Assembly: GCA_016290385.1 (NCBI GenBank)
Contig: JAEETO010000004.1
Span: forward strand, 1 to 63,447
DNA: 63,447 nt
Source: Bacteroidales bacterium
GTDB lineage: Bacteria > Bacteroidota > Bacteroidia > Bacteroidales > UBA932
Direction: 5' to 3'
The notes under the pieces were generated by a model. It saw nothing but the letters and a program-made list of their open reading frames with translations. It was not told the origin of the DNA and did no database searches. Numbering within the stretch: the stretch's first letter is position 1; each line of letters begins with the position of its first letter. Shown here piece by piece: positions 7,580-16,705 of this stretch. The translations under genes and the position numbers were made by a program.

Positions 7580-8329
7580 ATGGACACCGTCAACGATCAA
7601 TACTATCTCTATGGCATGCATCCCGTGACGGATGCCGTGCGGCAGGGCCGCAGATTCGAGAGAATCCTCTTCAAGAAAGGGCTGGAAGGCGAACAGTTCC
7701 GTGCGTTGCTCGAGGAAGTGACGCAACGCAACATCCCGTACCAGTTCGTGCCCGTCGAGAAGATGAACCGGCTCGTCAAAGGCGCACATCAGGGCGTGAT
7801 CGCCTACCTGGCACAGATCGAATACGTTTCCTTCGAAGAGATGGTGGAAGGTGCCCTGTCCCGCAAGGCCAACCCCGTCTTCCTGGTGCTTGACGGCATC
7901 AGCGACGTACGCAACCTGGGCGCCATCGCCCGCAGCGCCGAATGTGCCGGCGTCGACGGCATCGTCGTCCCTGCCAAAGGCAGCGCCGCCATCAACGCCG
8001 ACGCCGTCAAGACCTCCGCCGGGGCACTGCTGCGCGTGCCGGTGGCCCGCGTGGCGAACCTCCGGACGGCGCTCTACTATTTCCGTGACTCCGAATTCCA
8101 GATCGTCGCTGTCAGCGAGAAAGCCGAAGATACGATGTACGACGTCAACCTCCGGAAAGCCAGTGTGCTGGTCATGGGCTCCGAAGGGACCGGCATCTCC
8201 GAACCCGTGCTCAGCCTCTGTACCGTCGGCGCCCGTATCCCGATGGTGGGGGAGACCGGCTCGCTCAACGTGTCGGTGGCTACCGCAGTGATGCTCTTCG
8301 AAGTCGTCCGCCAGAGAAACAACCGTTAA
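7580..8329 (+). CDS. rlmB: 23S rRNA guanosine-2'-O-methyltransferase, TrmH family
   Basis: SPOUT-class methyltransferase of 249 residues. An N-terminal substrate-binding domain (YLYGMHPVTDAVRQG) is followed by the knotted catalytic domain with LDGISDVRNLGAIARSAE (motif 1), VLVMGSEGTGIS (motif 2) and IPMVGETGSLNVSVA (motif 3), the order expected for RlmB/TrmH enzymes that methylate G2251 of 23S rRNA or similar sites. The start at 7580 follows a strong promoter. Which nucleotide is modified cannot be read; the RlmB label rests on length and the N-terminal domain. Confidence 0.88.
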   Translation: MDTVNDQYYLYGMHPVTDAVRQGRRFERILFKKGLEGEQFRALLEEVTQRNIPYQFVPVEKMNRLVKGAHQGVIAYLAQIEYVSFEEMVEGALSRKANPVFLVLDGISDVRNLGAIARSAECAGVDGIVVPAKGSAAINADAVKTSAGALLRVPVARVANLRTALYYFRDSEFQIVAVSEKAEDTMYDVNLRKASVLVMGSEGTGISEPVLSLCTVGARIPMVGETGSLNVSVATAVMLFEVVRQRNNR

Positions 8330-8361
8330 ACAGAATAGTTATCATTTAAAACCTTAGTGAT

Positions 8362-9144
8362 ATGAAAAAGATTTTTCTTGCTCTTGCAGCCTTCCTGCTC
8401 ACCTTTGCCGTAGCAGATGCAGACAACACCGTGAAGAAAACGTATAAGATGGACGGATTCTCCGGCATCCAGGCCGAAGATGCCTTCGAAATCACCGTCG
8501 AGCATTCCGATACCTATAAAATCGAGATAGAAGTTACTGAAGATTTCCTGCCGTATCTTGTGGTGAAGAACCGGGCCGGTGTGCTGGAAATCAGTTTCTC
8601 CAAGCTGCCGCTGAAGGTCAAGCAGAAAAACCGCAACAAAGTGGCGAAAGCCGTCATCAAGCTTCCCGAACTGCACTATGTCGGGCTCTCGGGCGCTTCT
8701 AAACTCAGCTCCAACGACCAGTTTACCAGCCCCATGCAGTCGTTCTCCCTGGAATTGAGCGGTGGCAGCGACGTGACGAACCTCAATATCGAAGCCCCGG
8801 ACGTGGATGTCAAGCTTTCCGGTGCCTCCAAGGCCATCGTCAGTTTCCGTTCGAGCGATGTGAAAGCCGACCTGACGGGCGCCTCCCGGCTGGACGTCGT
8901 CGGCCGGACCACGGATTTCACCGTGCAGTGCAATGGTGCCTCGAAAGTCAATGCCGAGGCCCTCGAAGCCAAAAACGTGGATGTCAAGGCTGCCGGTGCC
9001 TCCTCGGTCCGTGTCTTCCCGACCGAAGAGCTGACAGTGGATTTGGGCGGCGCTTCGAAATGCGTGTACTACGGTGATTCCGAAGACCTGCGGATCAAGA
9101 GCGACAAGATCGGCGGTGCATCGACCCTCAAACGTCACAAATAA
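8362..9144 (+). CDS. GIN-domain (DUF2807) exported protein
   Basis: Exported protein of 260 residues with a signal peptide (MKKIFLALAAFLLTFA) and no lipobox. It begins the mature part with the family's typical GFSGIQAEDAFEITVEHSD and then carries a right-handed beta-helix-like run in which LSGAS, LTGAS, CNGAS, AAGAS, LGGAS and IGGAS recur every 20-25 residues. This is the head-GIN domain seen in many Bacteroidetes surface or periplasmic proteins; the function is not known. It lies 32 bases after rlmB and may share its transcript. Confidence 0.87.
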   Translation: MKKIFLALAAFLLTFAVADADNTVKKTYKMDGFSGIQAEDAFEITVEHSDTYKIEIEVTEDFLPYLVVKNRAGVLEISFSKLPLKVKQKNRNKVAKAVIKLPELHYVGLSGASKLSSNDQFTSPMQSFSLELSGGSDVTNLNIEAPDVDVKLSGASKAIVSFRSSDVKADLTGASRLDVVGRTTDFTVQCNGASKVNAEALEAKNVDVKAAGASSVRVFPTEELTVDLGGASKCVYYGDSEDLRIKSDKIGGASTLKRHK

Positions 9145-9155
9145 GCGCGTCGGCC

Positions 9156-10262
9156 ATGTTCCTGCTCGATTCCCACTGTGACGCTCCGCTGATGCTGGCC
9201 AAGGGCGCCGATTTCGGACATCGCGTGAACATCGGGTGCATGCCCGGCAGTTTTCCCGTATCCCAGATAGACTTCCCCCGGATGAAGAAGGGCGGCGTGA
9301 ACGGCGCCTTCTTCGCCATCTATACCTCCAACTTCCTGACGCCCGACCAGGCGACGCGCCGGGCCCTCGAACTGGTTTCGTATGTCTATGATGCCGTGGA
9401 ACAGAACCCCGACAAGGTGGCCTTCGCCGAAACCCCTGCGCAGGCCCGCCGCAATGCCAAGAACGGCTTGATCTCCATCTTCATGGGCATGGAAAACGGC
9501 GCGCCGATCCAGAAGGACCTGTCGCTGCTGCGCATGTTCAACCGCATGGGCTGCACCTACATGACCCTGACGCACGCCCGCAGCAACGAGATATGCGACT
9601 CCTGCACTTCGCCGAAGCCCGTCTGGAACGGATTGAGCCCCTTCGGCCGGGAAGTGGTGGCCGAGATGAACCGCCTCGGCATGCTCATCGACGTGTCGCA
9701 CATCTCCGACGCTTCCTTCTGGGACGTGCTCAAATATTCCCAGGCTCCGGTGGTGGCGACGCATTCCTGCTGCCGCGCCCTGAGCAAGCATCCTCGCAAC
9801 ATGACCGACGAGATGATCGTGGCCATGGCTGAGAAAGGCGGCGTGATCCAGGTCAATTTCTATCCATCCTTCCTCGATGAGAGCTATGCGGAGAAGGCCG
9901 GTGCGTTGATCGACGAACAGGAAGAAGCCCAGGACGCCTGGCTGCAGAATCCCGCCGATCCGGCCGTCCAGGAGCGGATGCGCAAGGCTATCGAAGCCCT
10001 GCAGGCCCTTCCGCGTCCGTCCTACAAGAAAATCGTGGACCACATCGACCATGTGGTGCAGCTGGTCGGCTTCCGGCACGTGGGACTCGGCAGCGATTTC
10101 GACGGCATCGAAGTCACGCCTGACGGCCTGGAAGACGTGAGCCGGATGCAGAAGATCATCATTGAACTGCGCAAGCGCGGCTATTCCGAATACGAGATCC
10201 GTCACATCGCCGGCGGCAACTTCCTGCGGGTGATGGAACAGGTCCAGCGGATGGCCGAATAG
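9156..10262 (+). CDS. Membrane dipeptidase family (peptidase M19)
   Basis: Zinc dipeptidase-like protein of 368 residues, no signal peptide visible. Metal-site features are DSHCDAP at the start (HxD), the central MGMENG with its glutamate, VATHSCCRAL and HPRNMTDEM in the second half, and GLGSDFDGI near the C-terminus, all characteristic of renal-dipeptidase/M19 enzymes that split dipeptides including D-amino acid ones. It lies 11 bases after the GIN-domain gene and 19 bases before the rhamnosidase gene, suggesting one transcript. Confidence 0.9.
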   Translation: MFLLDSHCDAPLMLAKGADFGHRVNIGCMPGSFPVSQIDFPRMKKGGVNGAFFAIYTSNFLTPDQATRRALELVSYVYDAVEQNPDKVAFAETPAQARRNAKNGLISIFMGMENGAPIQKDLSLLRMFNRMGCTYMTLTHARSNEICDSCTSPKPVWNGLSPFGREVVAEMNRLGMLIDVSHISDASFWDVLKYSQAPVVATHSCCRALSKHPRNMTDEMIVAMAEKGGVIQVNFYPSFLDESYAEKAGALIDEQEEAQDAWLQNPADPAVQERMRKAIEALQALPRPSYKKIVDHIDHVVQLVGFRHVGLGSDFDGIEVTPDGLEDVSRMQKIIIELRKRGYSEYEIRHIAGGNFLRVMEQVQRMAE

Positions 10263-10281
10263 ACCCTCAAATACACTGTCC

Positions 10282-13200
10282 ATGAAAAGATTACTGGTAC
10301 TTCTGGCGGCAAGTTTCCTCTTGTTCGCCTGCGATAAGGAGGCGGTCAAAGACTTCCTTGTGACGGACCTGCAGGTCGATTATATGACTACGCCACTGGG
10401 GATAGATACGCAGTCGCCCCGCTTCAGCTGGAAAATGCAGAGCGACGCCTATGACCAGCATCAGGCGTCGTACCGGATCCTGGTCCGCGAAGCGGATAGC
10501 GGCACGCTGGTGTTTGACTCCGGCGACTGCCATTCCGACGTGTCGGTGGGCGTGGTGTACCGCGGCGAGCAGCTGAAGCCCTGCACGCGATACGACTGGA
10601 CCGTGGAAGTGACCGATGCACAGCAGAAGGTGCAGCAGGCGTCTTCCTGGTTCGAGACCGGTTTGATGGACAGTGGATGGTCGGGTGCCCGCTGGATTTC
10701 GGGCGGACAGCCGCATTTCTCGAAATATCGCACCAACTTCGTGCTGGACTACGACGTGACCCTGCCCGCTGGCAGCAGGGAGGCTGGTTTCCTGTTTGGA
10801 TGGCTGGATGAAACCCATTTTGTGCGGGTGCAGCTGCAGCGGGGCGGCCGGAATCTCGCCCTGGCCATCCGTCATCCGGCTGACAATGGAGAAGTGCTTG
10901 ATTTTCAGGGTTTCGTGAGTAGGGTTTCCGGAGATGCCAACGTCGAAAAACGGCACCATGTCCAACTGCGCGTCGTTGCGATGGACTATGCCAAAGGCTA
11001 CAAGATCTGGCCTGCAGTGGATGGCAGCCTTCTCGTCAAGGAGCCCGTTGTCGTGGAATTGTTCCCCGGACAGGAGTGGCAGCCGTACTGCCGTTTCAAC
11101 CAGGTAGGCTTTGAGCAGCCTGCAGGCACTCCCGCCACCTTCTCCAACCTGACCGTGACGGAGCGGGTGTGGGGGACGACCCTGTATGCGAGCGATGCCG
11201 CTTATGCCATCGCCGGCGGCGAGCGCAAACTCCTGTCGCCGGCTGAGGAAAGCGCTGCCCCGATGTTCCGCAAGTCCTTTGAGGTCAAGAAGAAACTGGT
11301 TTCCGCTCGTCTTTATACCACGGCCCGGGGCATCTACGAATACAAGATCAATGACTTACGCCTGGCTGACGACTGGTTCAATCCCGGCTCGACCGACTAT
11401 CGCTTCCGCCTGCTGTACAACAGCTACGATATCACCCATCTGCTCAAGCCGGGCCACAATGCCGTGGGTGCGATGCTGGGCGCCGGCTGGTACAGTGATT
11501 TCACGGGATATGCAACGGCATGGCAGGACCAGTATGGCACGGAGCTTTCCCTCATGGCGAAGATCCTGCTGAAATATGTCGACGGTACGCAGGAAATCAT
11601 TGTTTCCGACGGCTCCTGGAAGGTTTTCAATGCGGGTCCGATCACCAGCGACAGTTTCCAGAACGGGGAAGATTATGATGCCCGCCGTGAATGTGAAGGC
11701 TGGTCAAACGCCGGATCCAGTGATGAAGGCTGGGTTGCCGCCACGGTGGTGAATCCCCCGGCTGATGAGGTTGAACTGCAATACTACATCGGCTCTCCCA
11801 TCCGGAACAACATCACACTGCATGCAGTCTCCGTGTCTGAGCCCAGGCCGGGTGTCTTCGTCTATGACATGGGACAGAACATGGTGGGAGTGCCGCGCAT
11901 TCATCTGCGGGGCCGCGAAGGTCAGGAAATCACCTTCCGCTATGGCGAGATGATCTATCCGGAAGAAGTGCCGGAAGATCCGCTCCCGCCGTTGACGGCA
12001 GAAGTCTATGAAGCGCGCAAAGGTCTGGTATACAATGAAAATTACCGTGGCGCGCTTGCAACGGACCATTATATCTGCCGGGGCGGACGCCAGGAAGTTT
12101 TCCAGCCCCATTTCACTTTCCACGGATTCCGTTACATTGAAATCCACGGCCTCGACAAGGCCCTGCCGCTGGCGGATGTGGAAGGTCTCGTGCTGGAATC
12201 GGTGGGCAGGCAGCTGAGCGGTTTCGAGTCGTCGAATGCCGACGTGAACCGGCTCTACGAGAACATCGTCTGGGGCCAGCGCGGCAACTTCCTCTCGATT
12301 CCGACCGACTGCCCGCAGCGCGACGAGCGTCTCGGCTGGATGGGTGATGCGCAGGTGTTCGTGCGCGCCGCCACCTACAACATGAACGTCGATCCCTTCT
12401 TCACCCGCTGGTTCCATTCGCTCCGCGACAGCCAGGCCGAGGACGGCAGCTATCCTGATTTCGTGCCCTATGTCGGCGTTCCGCCGCAGGGTGCCCCTAA
12501 GGGCAGGGGAGCCATGGGCTGGATGGAGGCCGGCATCATCATCCCCTGGCAGCTTTATCTCCAGTATGGCGACAGCCAGTTCATCCGGGAACACTACGCC
12601 TCGATGGCCGCCTATATGGACTTCCTGCAGCACCGTGCCGTGAATGACATCCAGCCCGGCAGCGGCTATGGCGACTGGGTGGCGATCGAACATACCAACA
12701 CGCCCCTGACCAATACGGCCTATTACGCCTATGACGCCCTGTTGATGAGCAAGATGGCCGATGCCATCGGAAAATATGCCGACGCAGAACGCTACAAGGC
12801 TTTGTACGAGCGGATCAAGGAGGCTTTCAACCGGGAATTCGTCGGTCCCGACGGCATCACCAGGGAATCGGCGCATGTGCCTCCGTACCACGAATGGATC
12901 GCCGGTGGCGCCGACGCATCGTTCACGGCCAATACCCAGACTTCCTATGTGGTTCCGCTCCAGGCTGAACTCTTCGACGCCGACCATGAGATGCTGGCCG
13001 TCGAGAACCTGGTGGAAAACGTTGCCGCACACGGCTACAGGCTCACGACGGGTTTCATCGGTACCCCATACCTCAATCTCGTCCTCTCGAAACACGACTT
13101 CGACGAAGTGGCTTACCAGCTCTTTGAGCAGACGGACTATCCTTCCTGGCTCTATCCCGTGCTGCAGGGCGCCACGACCATGTGGGAGCGCTGGAACTCC

Positions 13201-13614
13201 TACACCATCAAGCGGGGCTTCGGTCCGGTGGACATGAACTCCTTCAACCACTATTCGTTCGGAGCCATCGAAGAATGGATGTTCTCTTACATGCTGGGCA
13301 TCCAGCCCGTAGAGAGCGATCCGGGCTATCACAGTTTTGTGCTCGCGCCACGTCCCGGCGGCAGTTTCCGTTATGTCCGCGGCCATTATGATACGGTGTA
13401 CGGCCGCATTGAGAGCAGCTGGCGCTGGCTCGATAACTTTGAAGGCATGGAATACGAATTCGTCATCCCTGCCAATACCACAGCCCGGGTGCAGATTCCC
13501 GTTTCGCCCAGTGTCTTCTGCGAAGTGGTGCAGGGCGGCCGGCATGCCCGGGAGACAGGGGAGAGCGGCGTTTACCTGCTTCCTTCCGGTCACTATCGCT
13601 TTATTGTCAAATAA
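10282..13614 (+). CDS. Alpha-L-rhamnosidase lipoprotein, GH78
   Basis: Large lipoprotein (1110 residues; lipobox LFAC, Cys17) of glycoside hydrolase family 78, which release terminal alpha-L-rhamnose from plant glycans and glycosides. An N-terminal fibronectin-like domain (DYMTTPLGIDTQSPRFSW) is followed by the beta-sandwich domains (ARGIYEYKINDLRLAD, GAGWYSDF) and the catalytic (alpha/alpha)6 barrel with DCPQRDERLGWMGDAQVF, where the acidic residues needed for inversion lie. A C-terminal beta domain ends the protein. An unusual insert of about 150 residues around 150-300 (a concanavalin-like or carbohydrate-binding stretch) precedes the main sandwich. Its TAA shares a base with the next ATG. 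Confidence 0.92.
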   Translation: MKRLLVLLAASFLLFACDKEAVKDFLVTDLQVDYMTTPLGIDTQSPRFSWKMQSDAYDQHQASYRILVREADSGTLVFDSGDCHSDVSVGVVYRGEQLKPCTRYDWTVEVTDAQQKVQQASSWFETGLMDSGWSGARWISGGQPHFSKYRTNFVLDYDVTLPAGSREAGFLFGWLDETHFVRVQLQRGGRNLALAIRHPADNGEVLDFQGFVSRVSGDANVEKRHHVQLRVVAMDYAKGYKIWPAVDGSLLVKEPVVVELFPGQEWQPYCRFNQVGFEQPAGTPATFSNLTVTERVWGTTLYASDAAYAIAGGERKLLSPAEESAAPMFRKSFEVKKKLVSARLYTTARGIYEYKINDLRLADDWFNPGSTDYRFRLLYNSYDITHLLKPGHNAVGAMLGAGWYSDFTGYATAWQDQYGTELSLMAKILLKYVDGTQEIIVSDGSWKVFNAGPITSDSFQNGEDYDARRECEGWSNAGSSDEGWVAATVVNPPADEVELQYYIGSPIRNNITLHAVSVSEPRPGVFVYDMGQNMVGVPRIHLRGREGQEITFRYGEMIYPEEVPEDPLPPLTAEVYEARKGLVYNENYRGALATDHYICRGGRQEVFQPHFTFHGFRYIEIHGLDKALPLADVEGLVLESVGRQLSGFESSNADVNRLYENIVWGQRGNFLSIPTDCPQRDERLGWMGDAQVFVRAATYNMNVDPFFTRWFHSLRDSQAEDGSYPDFVPYVGVPPQGAPKGRGAMGWMEAGIIIPWQLYLQYGDSQFIREHYASMAAYMDFLQHRAVNDIQPGSGYGDWVAIEHTNTPLTNTAYYAYDALLMSKMADAIGKYADAERYKALYERIKEAFNREFVGPDGITRESAHVPPYHEWIAGGADASFTANTQTSYVVPLQAELFDADHEMLAVENLVENVAAHGYRLTTGFIGTPYLNLVLSKHDFDEVAYQLFEQTDYPSWLYPVLQGATTMWERWNSYTIKRGFGPVDMNSFNHYSFGAIEEWMFSYMLGIQPVESDPGYHSFVLAPRPGGSFRYVRGHYDTVYGRIESSWRWLDNFEGMEYEFVIPANTTARVQIPVSPSVFCEVVQGGRHARETGESGVYLLPSGHYRFIVK

Positions 13615-14011
13615 TGAAGCAGAAAGAGCAATATTATAAGAAGCTTCACCATTCGCTGTCTTCCAAGATCAGCGGGTGGGTCGTGCTGGCGGCAGCCGTG
13701 CTGCTTTCCATCATGATGGGATATATCTGGAGGGTCTGGTCCCGCGCCATCCGGTACGAGGTCGATAAAGATGCCATGCAGGTCCTGGACAACACGGTGA
13801 TGCGCGTCAACGGCATCCTCGAAGATGCCGAGCTGGCGGCGGCCAACATGTCCTGGCTGATCGAGCGTGACATCGCCGATCCCGACATCATGGTGCCCTA
13901 TGCGGTCCAGACCGTACGCTGGTCGAGCAGATGAAAACAGCCGTCGCCCGCCACGTGAACGGAGCCGAGGCGAGCGACGATCTGACAATGCTTTGCGTGA
14001 AGATTAATTAG
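13614..14011 (+). pseudogene. SpoIIE-type phosphatase gene with its middle deleted
   Basis: The N-terminal open part (13614-13934) encodes a basic start, one transmembrane helix (VVLAAAVLLSIMMGYIW) and the beginning of a periplasmic sensor domain. It breaks at about 13905-13918. From there another frame reads TLVEQMKTAVARHVN...SDDLTMLCVKIN and stops at 14009-14011, which is the characteristic end of a SpoIIE/PP2C serine phosphatase. So both ends of one membrane sensor-phosphatase survive while the middle, normally several hundred residues, is gone and the frames no longer match. The stop overlaps the end of htpG on the other strand, as an intact ancestor would. The start shares a base with the rhamnosidase stop. 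Confidence 0.75.
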
Positions 14012-15873
14012 CCCAGCAGTTCCTCGCTGCGCTTGATGAAGTCGGCGAGGGCTTTTCCTTTCAGCATGCCGTTCGACAGCAGGGCCAGGTCGGCAGCTTG
14101 TTTCAGCAGGGTGTTGTCGGCCGTCAAGGCCTTGACACCGGTTTCGCCCATGATCTTGCGGATGACAGGGTTCTCGGCATTGACCGTGATGTTGAAGCTG
14201 TCGGGCAGCTCGCCGTAGAAGTTCATGCCGCCGCCCAGGGCCGCCATGTCGCGGTAACGACGCATGAATTCGCTCTGCGTGATCAGGATCGGGGCAGCCG
14301 TTTCGCCCAGGTTCTCCACCTTCACGTCATATTTGTTCTCCTTGGGCAGGAGTTCCTCGAAGACGCTGGTCACATACTTGGCGTCGTCTTCTGAAATCTC
14401 GAACTTCGCACGCTCGTCCTTTTCGACCAGCCGGTCGATCGCATCGGCGTCCACACGCTTGAACGTGGCATCTTTCAGCTTGGTCTCCAGCAGGTTCACG
14501 AAGTGCGCGTCGAGCGGGCAGTCGAAGACCAGCACGTCGTAGCCCTTCGCTTTGGCCGCTTCCACGTAAGGGTACTGGGCCACCGGATCCGTGCAGTAGA
14601 GGTACACGGTCTTCTTGTCCTTGTTGGTCTGGGCTTCCTTGATCTTCTCGCCATAGTCCTCATACTTGAAGAAAGCACCTTCCGTGTTCTTGAACAAGGC
14701 GAACTTCAGGGCACGTTCGCAGAATTTCTCGTCGGTCAGCATGCCGTACTCAATGAAGAGCTTCAGGTTGTCCCATTTCTGCTCGAATTCTTCCTTCTTG
14801 TTCTTGGAAATCTCTTCCAGCCGGTCGGCCACCTTTTTGGTAATATAGGTGGAGATCTTCTTGACGTTGGCATCTTCCTGCAGGTAGCTGCGCGACACGT
14901 TGAGCGGGATGTCGGGCGAGTCGATGACGCCGTGCAGCAGGGTCAGGAACTCCGGCACGATGTTCTCCACGGAGTCGGTGACGAACATCTGGTTGCAGTA
15001 GAGCTGGATCTTGTTGCGCGTGACCTCGAGCCGGTCCTTGATCTTCGGGAAGTACAGGATGCCGGTCAGGTTGAACGGATAATCTACGTTGAGGTGGATG
15101 TGGAAGAGGGGGTCTTCCTGCATTGGATAGAGCTTGTTGTAGAAGGTCAGGTAGTCTTCGTCCTTGAGCTCGCTGGGCTTGCGCGTCCACAGGGGCTCAG
15201 TGTCGTTGATGATGTTGTCCTTGTCGGTATCGACATACTTGCCGTCCTTCCACTCTTTCTGTTTGCCCATGCAGATGGGGACCGGCATGAACTTGCAGTA
15301 TTTGTTCAGCAGCGCGCCGACCTTGGCCTCTTCAGCGAATTCTTCGCTGTCCGCGTCGAGGAAGAGGGTGACGGTGGTGCCGCGTTCCGTCTTCTTGCTT
15401 TCGGTCATGGTGAAATCAGGCTCGCCCTTGCATTCCCATTTCACGGCCTTGGCGCCGTCCTGCCAGGAAAGCGTCTCGATGCGCACTTTCTGTGACACCA
15501 TGAAGGCGGAATAGAAGCCCAGGCCGAAATGGCCGATGATGCTGCCGGCCTTGTCTTTGTATTTCTCCAGGAATTCTCCGGCGGAGGAGAAAGCGATCTG
15601 GTTGATGTACTTGTCGACCTCTTCCTCGGTCATGCCGATACCGCGGTCGGTGATGGTGATGGTCTTGGCCTTGCTGTCCACGTCCACATGGATGGTCAGG
15701 TCGCCCAGTTCGCCCTTGAAATCGCCGGTTCCGGCGAGGGCTTTCAGTTTCTGCGTGGCATCGACGGCGTTCGCTACGAGCTCGCGCATGAAGATGTCAT
15801 GGTCAGAATACAAGAATTTTTTGATGACCGGAAAGATATTTTCCGTGGTCACTCCGATTTTTCCTTTCGTCAT
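14008..15873 (-). CDS. htpG: Hsp90-family chaperone HtpG
   Basis: Cytoplasmic ATP-dependent chaperone of 621 residues. The N-terminal GHKL ATPase domain shows ELVANAVDA (the glutamate and asparagine of the Bergerat fold), DRGIGM and GHFGLGFYSAFM; the middle domain has the NVSRSYLQED segment that contacts the ATP, and a C-terminal dimerisation domain follows. The opening sequence GVTTENIFPVIKKFLYSDHDIF is typical for Bacteroidetes (given here as two parts: GVTTENIFPV and IKKFLYSDHDIF). A promoter is seen on the minus strand at 15920-15949. Confidence 0.96.
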   Translation of the reverse strand: MTKGKIGVTTENIFPVIKKFLYSDHDIFMRELVANAVDATQKLKALAGTGDFKGELGDLTIHVDVDSKAKTITITDRGIGMTEEEVDKYINQIAFSSAGEFLEKYKDKAGSIIGHFGLGFYSAFMVSQKVRIETLSWQDGAKAVKWECKGEPDFTMTESKKTERGTTVTLFLDADSEEFAEEAKVGALLNKYCKFMPVPICMGKQKEWKDGKYVDTDKDNIINDTEPLWTRKPSELKDEDYLTFYNKLYPMQEDPLFHIHLNVDYPFNLTGILYFPKIKDRLEVTRNKIQLYCNQMFVTDSVENIVPEFLTLLHGVIDSPDIPLNVSRSYLQEDANVKKISTYITKKVADRLEEISKNKKEEFEQKWDNLKLFIEYGMLTDEKFCERALKFALFKNTEGAFFKYEDYGEKIKEAQTNKDKKTVYLYCTDPVAQYPYVEAAKAKGYDVLVFDCPLDAHFVNLLETKLKDATFKRVDADAIDRLVEKDERAKFEISEDDAKYVTSVFEELLPKENKYDVKVENLGETAAPILITQSEFMRRYRDMAALGGGMNFYGELPDSFNITVNAENPVIRKIMGETGVKALTADNTLLKQAADLALLSNGMLKGKALADFIKRSEELLG

Positions 15874-15919
15874 GGTTATGGTTTTTAATATTTTTCGTTT
15901 CTGGCACAGGTCAAATCAA

Positions 15920-15949
15920 AAAAGATACCAGCGTCCGGAGTGCGACAAA
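15920..15949 (-). promoter_or_regulatory. Probable htpG promoter
   Basis: On the minus strand TTTG (15949-15946) is followed after 18 bases by TATCTTTT (15927-15920), one base off the TAnnTTTG consensus. The start codon of htpG is 47 bases downstream. No CIRCE-type inverted repeat was seen between them. Confidence 0.5.
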
Positions 15950-16085
15950 TTGTCAGTTATTTGGAAAACGGCTTGCAGGAAGCCCTTTCCGCCCTGTAAA
16001 TTTTGCATTTTCTGCCGGTTTTTCGAGATGCTGAAAACTTTGACCAGATAAGTATTCCGAGTTTTTTTTTCGAATCGGGCCGCTT

Positions 16086-16093
16086 TAGTTTTG
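16086..16093 (+). promoter_or_regulatory. -7 box in front of the fimbrial operon
   Basis: TAGTTTTG matches TAnnTTTG and lies 23 bases before the start codon of the first fimbrial-operon gene at 16117. A run of nine T lies 20-25 bases upstream instead of a clear TTG. No invertible-promoter repeats were noticed around it. Confidence 0.5.
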
Positions 16094-16116
16094 CCATCCA
16101 AAACAAACGCAGCCCT

Positions 16117-16701
16117 ATGAAACGCTACCTCTTACCGGCTCTTTTCCTTCTTCTGGCAAGCTCCCTTTCCGCCCAGGTTTTCTCCGTGTCCACCAATGCA
16201 CTGGACTGGGCGAATCTGGGAACGGTCAATGCGCAGGCCGGTCTCGCCCTCAGCCAGCATCTCTCCCTGCATGCCGGCGCCCGCTACAACAACTGGAATT
16301 TCGGCAATGCCGACAAAGGAACCGCATTTCAGAACCGCGCCCGTACGGCGTACCTGGGCGTACGCTTCTGGCCCTGGAACGTATACTCATCCTGGTGGTT
16401 CAGTGCCCGTGCGCAAGTGGAAGAATACAACCGTGGCGGACTGCTCAGGCGCCCGCTGACCGAAGAAGGCGTCGCCGGAGGCGTCGGCCTGGGTGTCGGC
16501 TACAGCCGCATGCTCGACCGCCACTGGAACCTGGACTTCGGCGTGGGCGGATGGTTCGGGAATGCCCTGTATACCCGGTACAGATGCCCGCGCTGCGGGC
16601 GGATCGTTACCCGCGAGGACGGAACGCAGGTCCGCGACCTGACACGCTGGTTCGTGCTTCCTTCCAATGAATGGCAAGTCTCCATCACTTACATATTCTA
16701 G
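16117..16701 (+). CDS. DUF3575 outer-membrane protein, first gene of fimbrial operon
   Basis: Exported protein of 194 residues: signal peptide ending SLSAQ, then alternating hydrophobic strands ending in ...WQVSITYIF, with the terminal aromatic residue typical of outer-membrane barrels. The VSTNALDWANLGTVNAQAGLAL opening (STNALDWANLGTVN then AQAGLAL) and NVYSSWWFSARAQVEEYN segment match DUF3575 proteins, which occur with Mfa/Fim-type fimbrial genes in Bacteroidetes. A CPRCGRI motif in the last third could form a small disulfide or metal knuckle. The start at 16117 places a signal peptide at the N-terminus; longer forms upstream lack one. Confidence 0.83.
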   Translation: MKRYLLPALFLLLASSLSAQVFSVSTNALDWANLGTVNAQAGLALSQHLSLHAGARYNNWNFGNADKGTAFQNRARTAYLGVRFWPWNVYSSWWFSARAQVEEYNRGGLLRRPLTEEGVAGGVGLGVGYSRMLDRHWNLDFGVGGWFGNALYTRYRCPRCGRIVTREDGTQVRDLTRWFVLPSNEWQVSITYIF

Positions 16702-16705
16702 TACC

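Noticed and set aside
11704-13593. A 629-codon minus-strand frame inside the GH78 gene
   Set aside because: Antisense shadow of the catalytic domain; no start signal or motif.
15874-16116. Possible invertible promoter before the fimbrial operon, as known for Bacteroides surface genes
   Set aside because: No pair of inverted repeats of the needed length and no site-specific invertase gene in the window.
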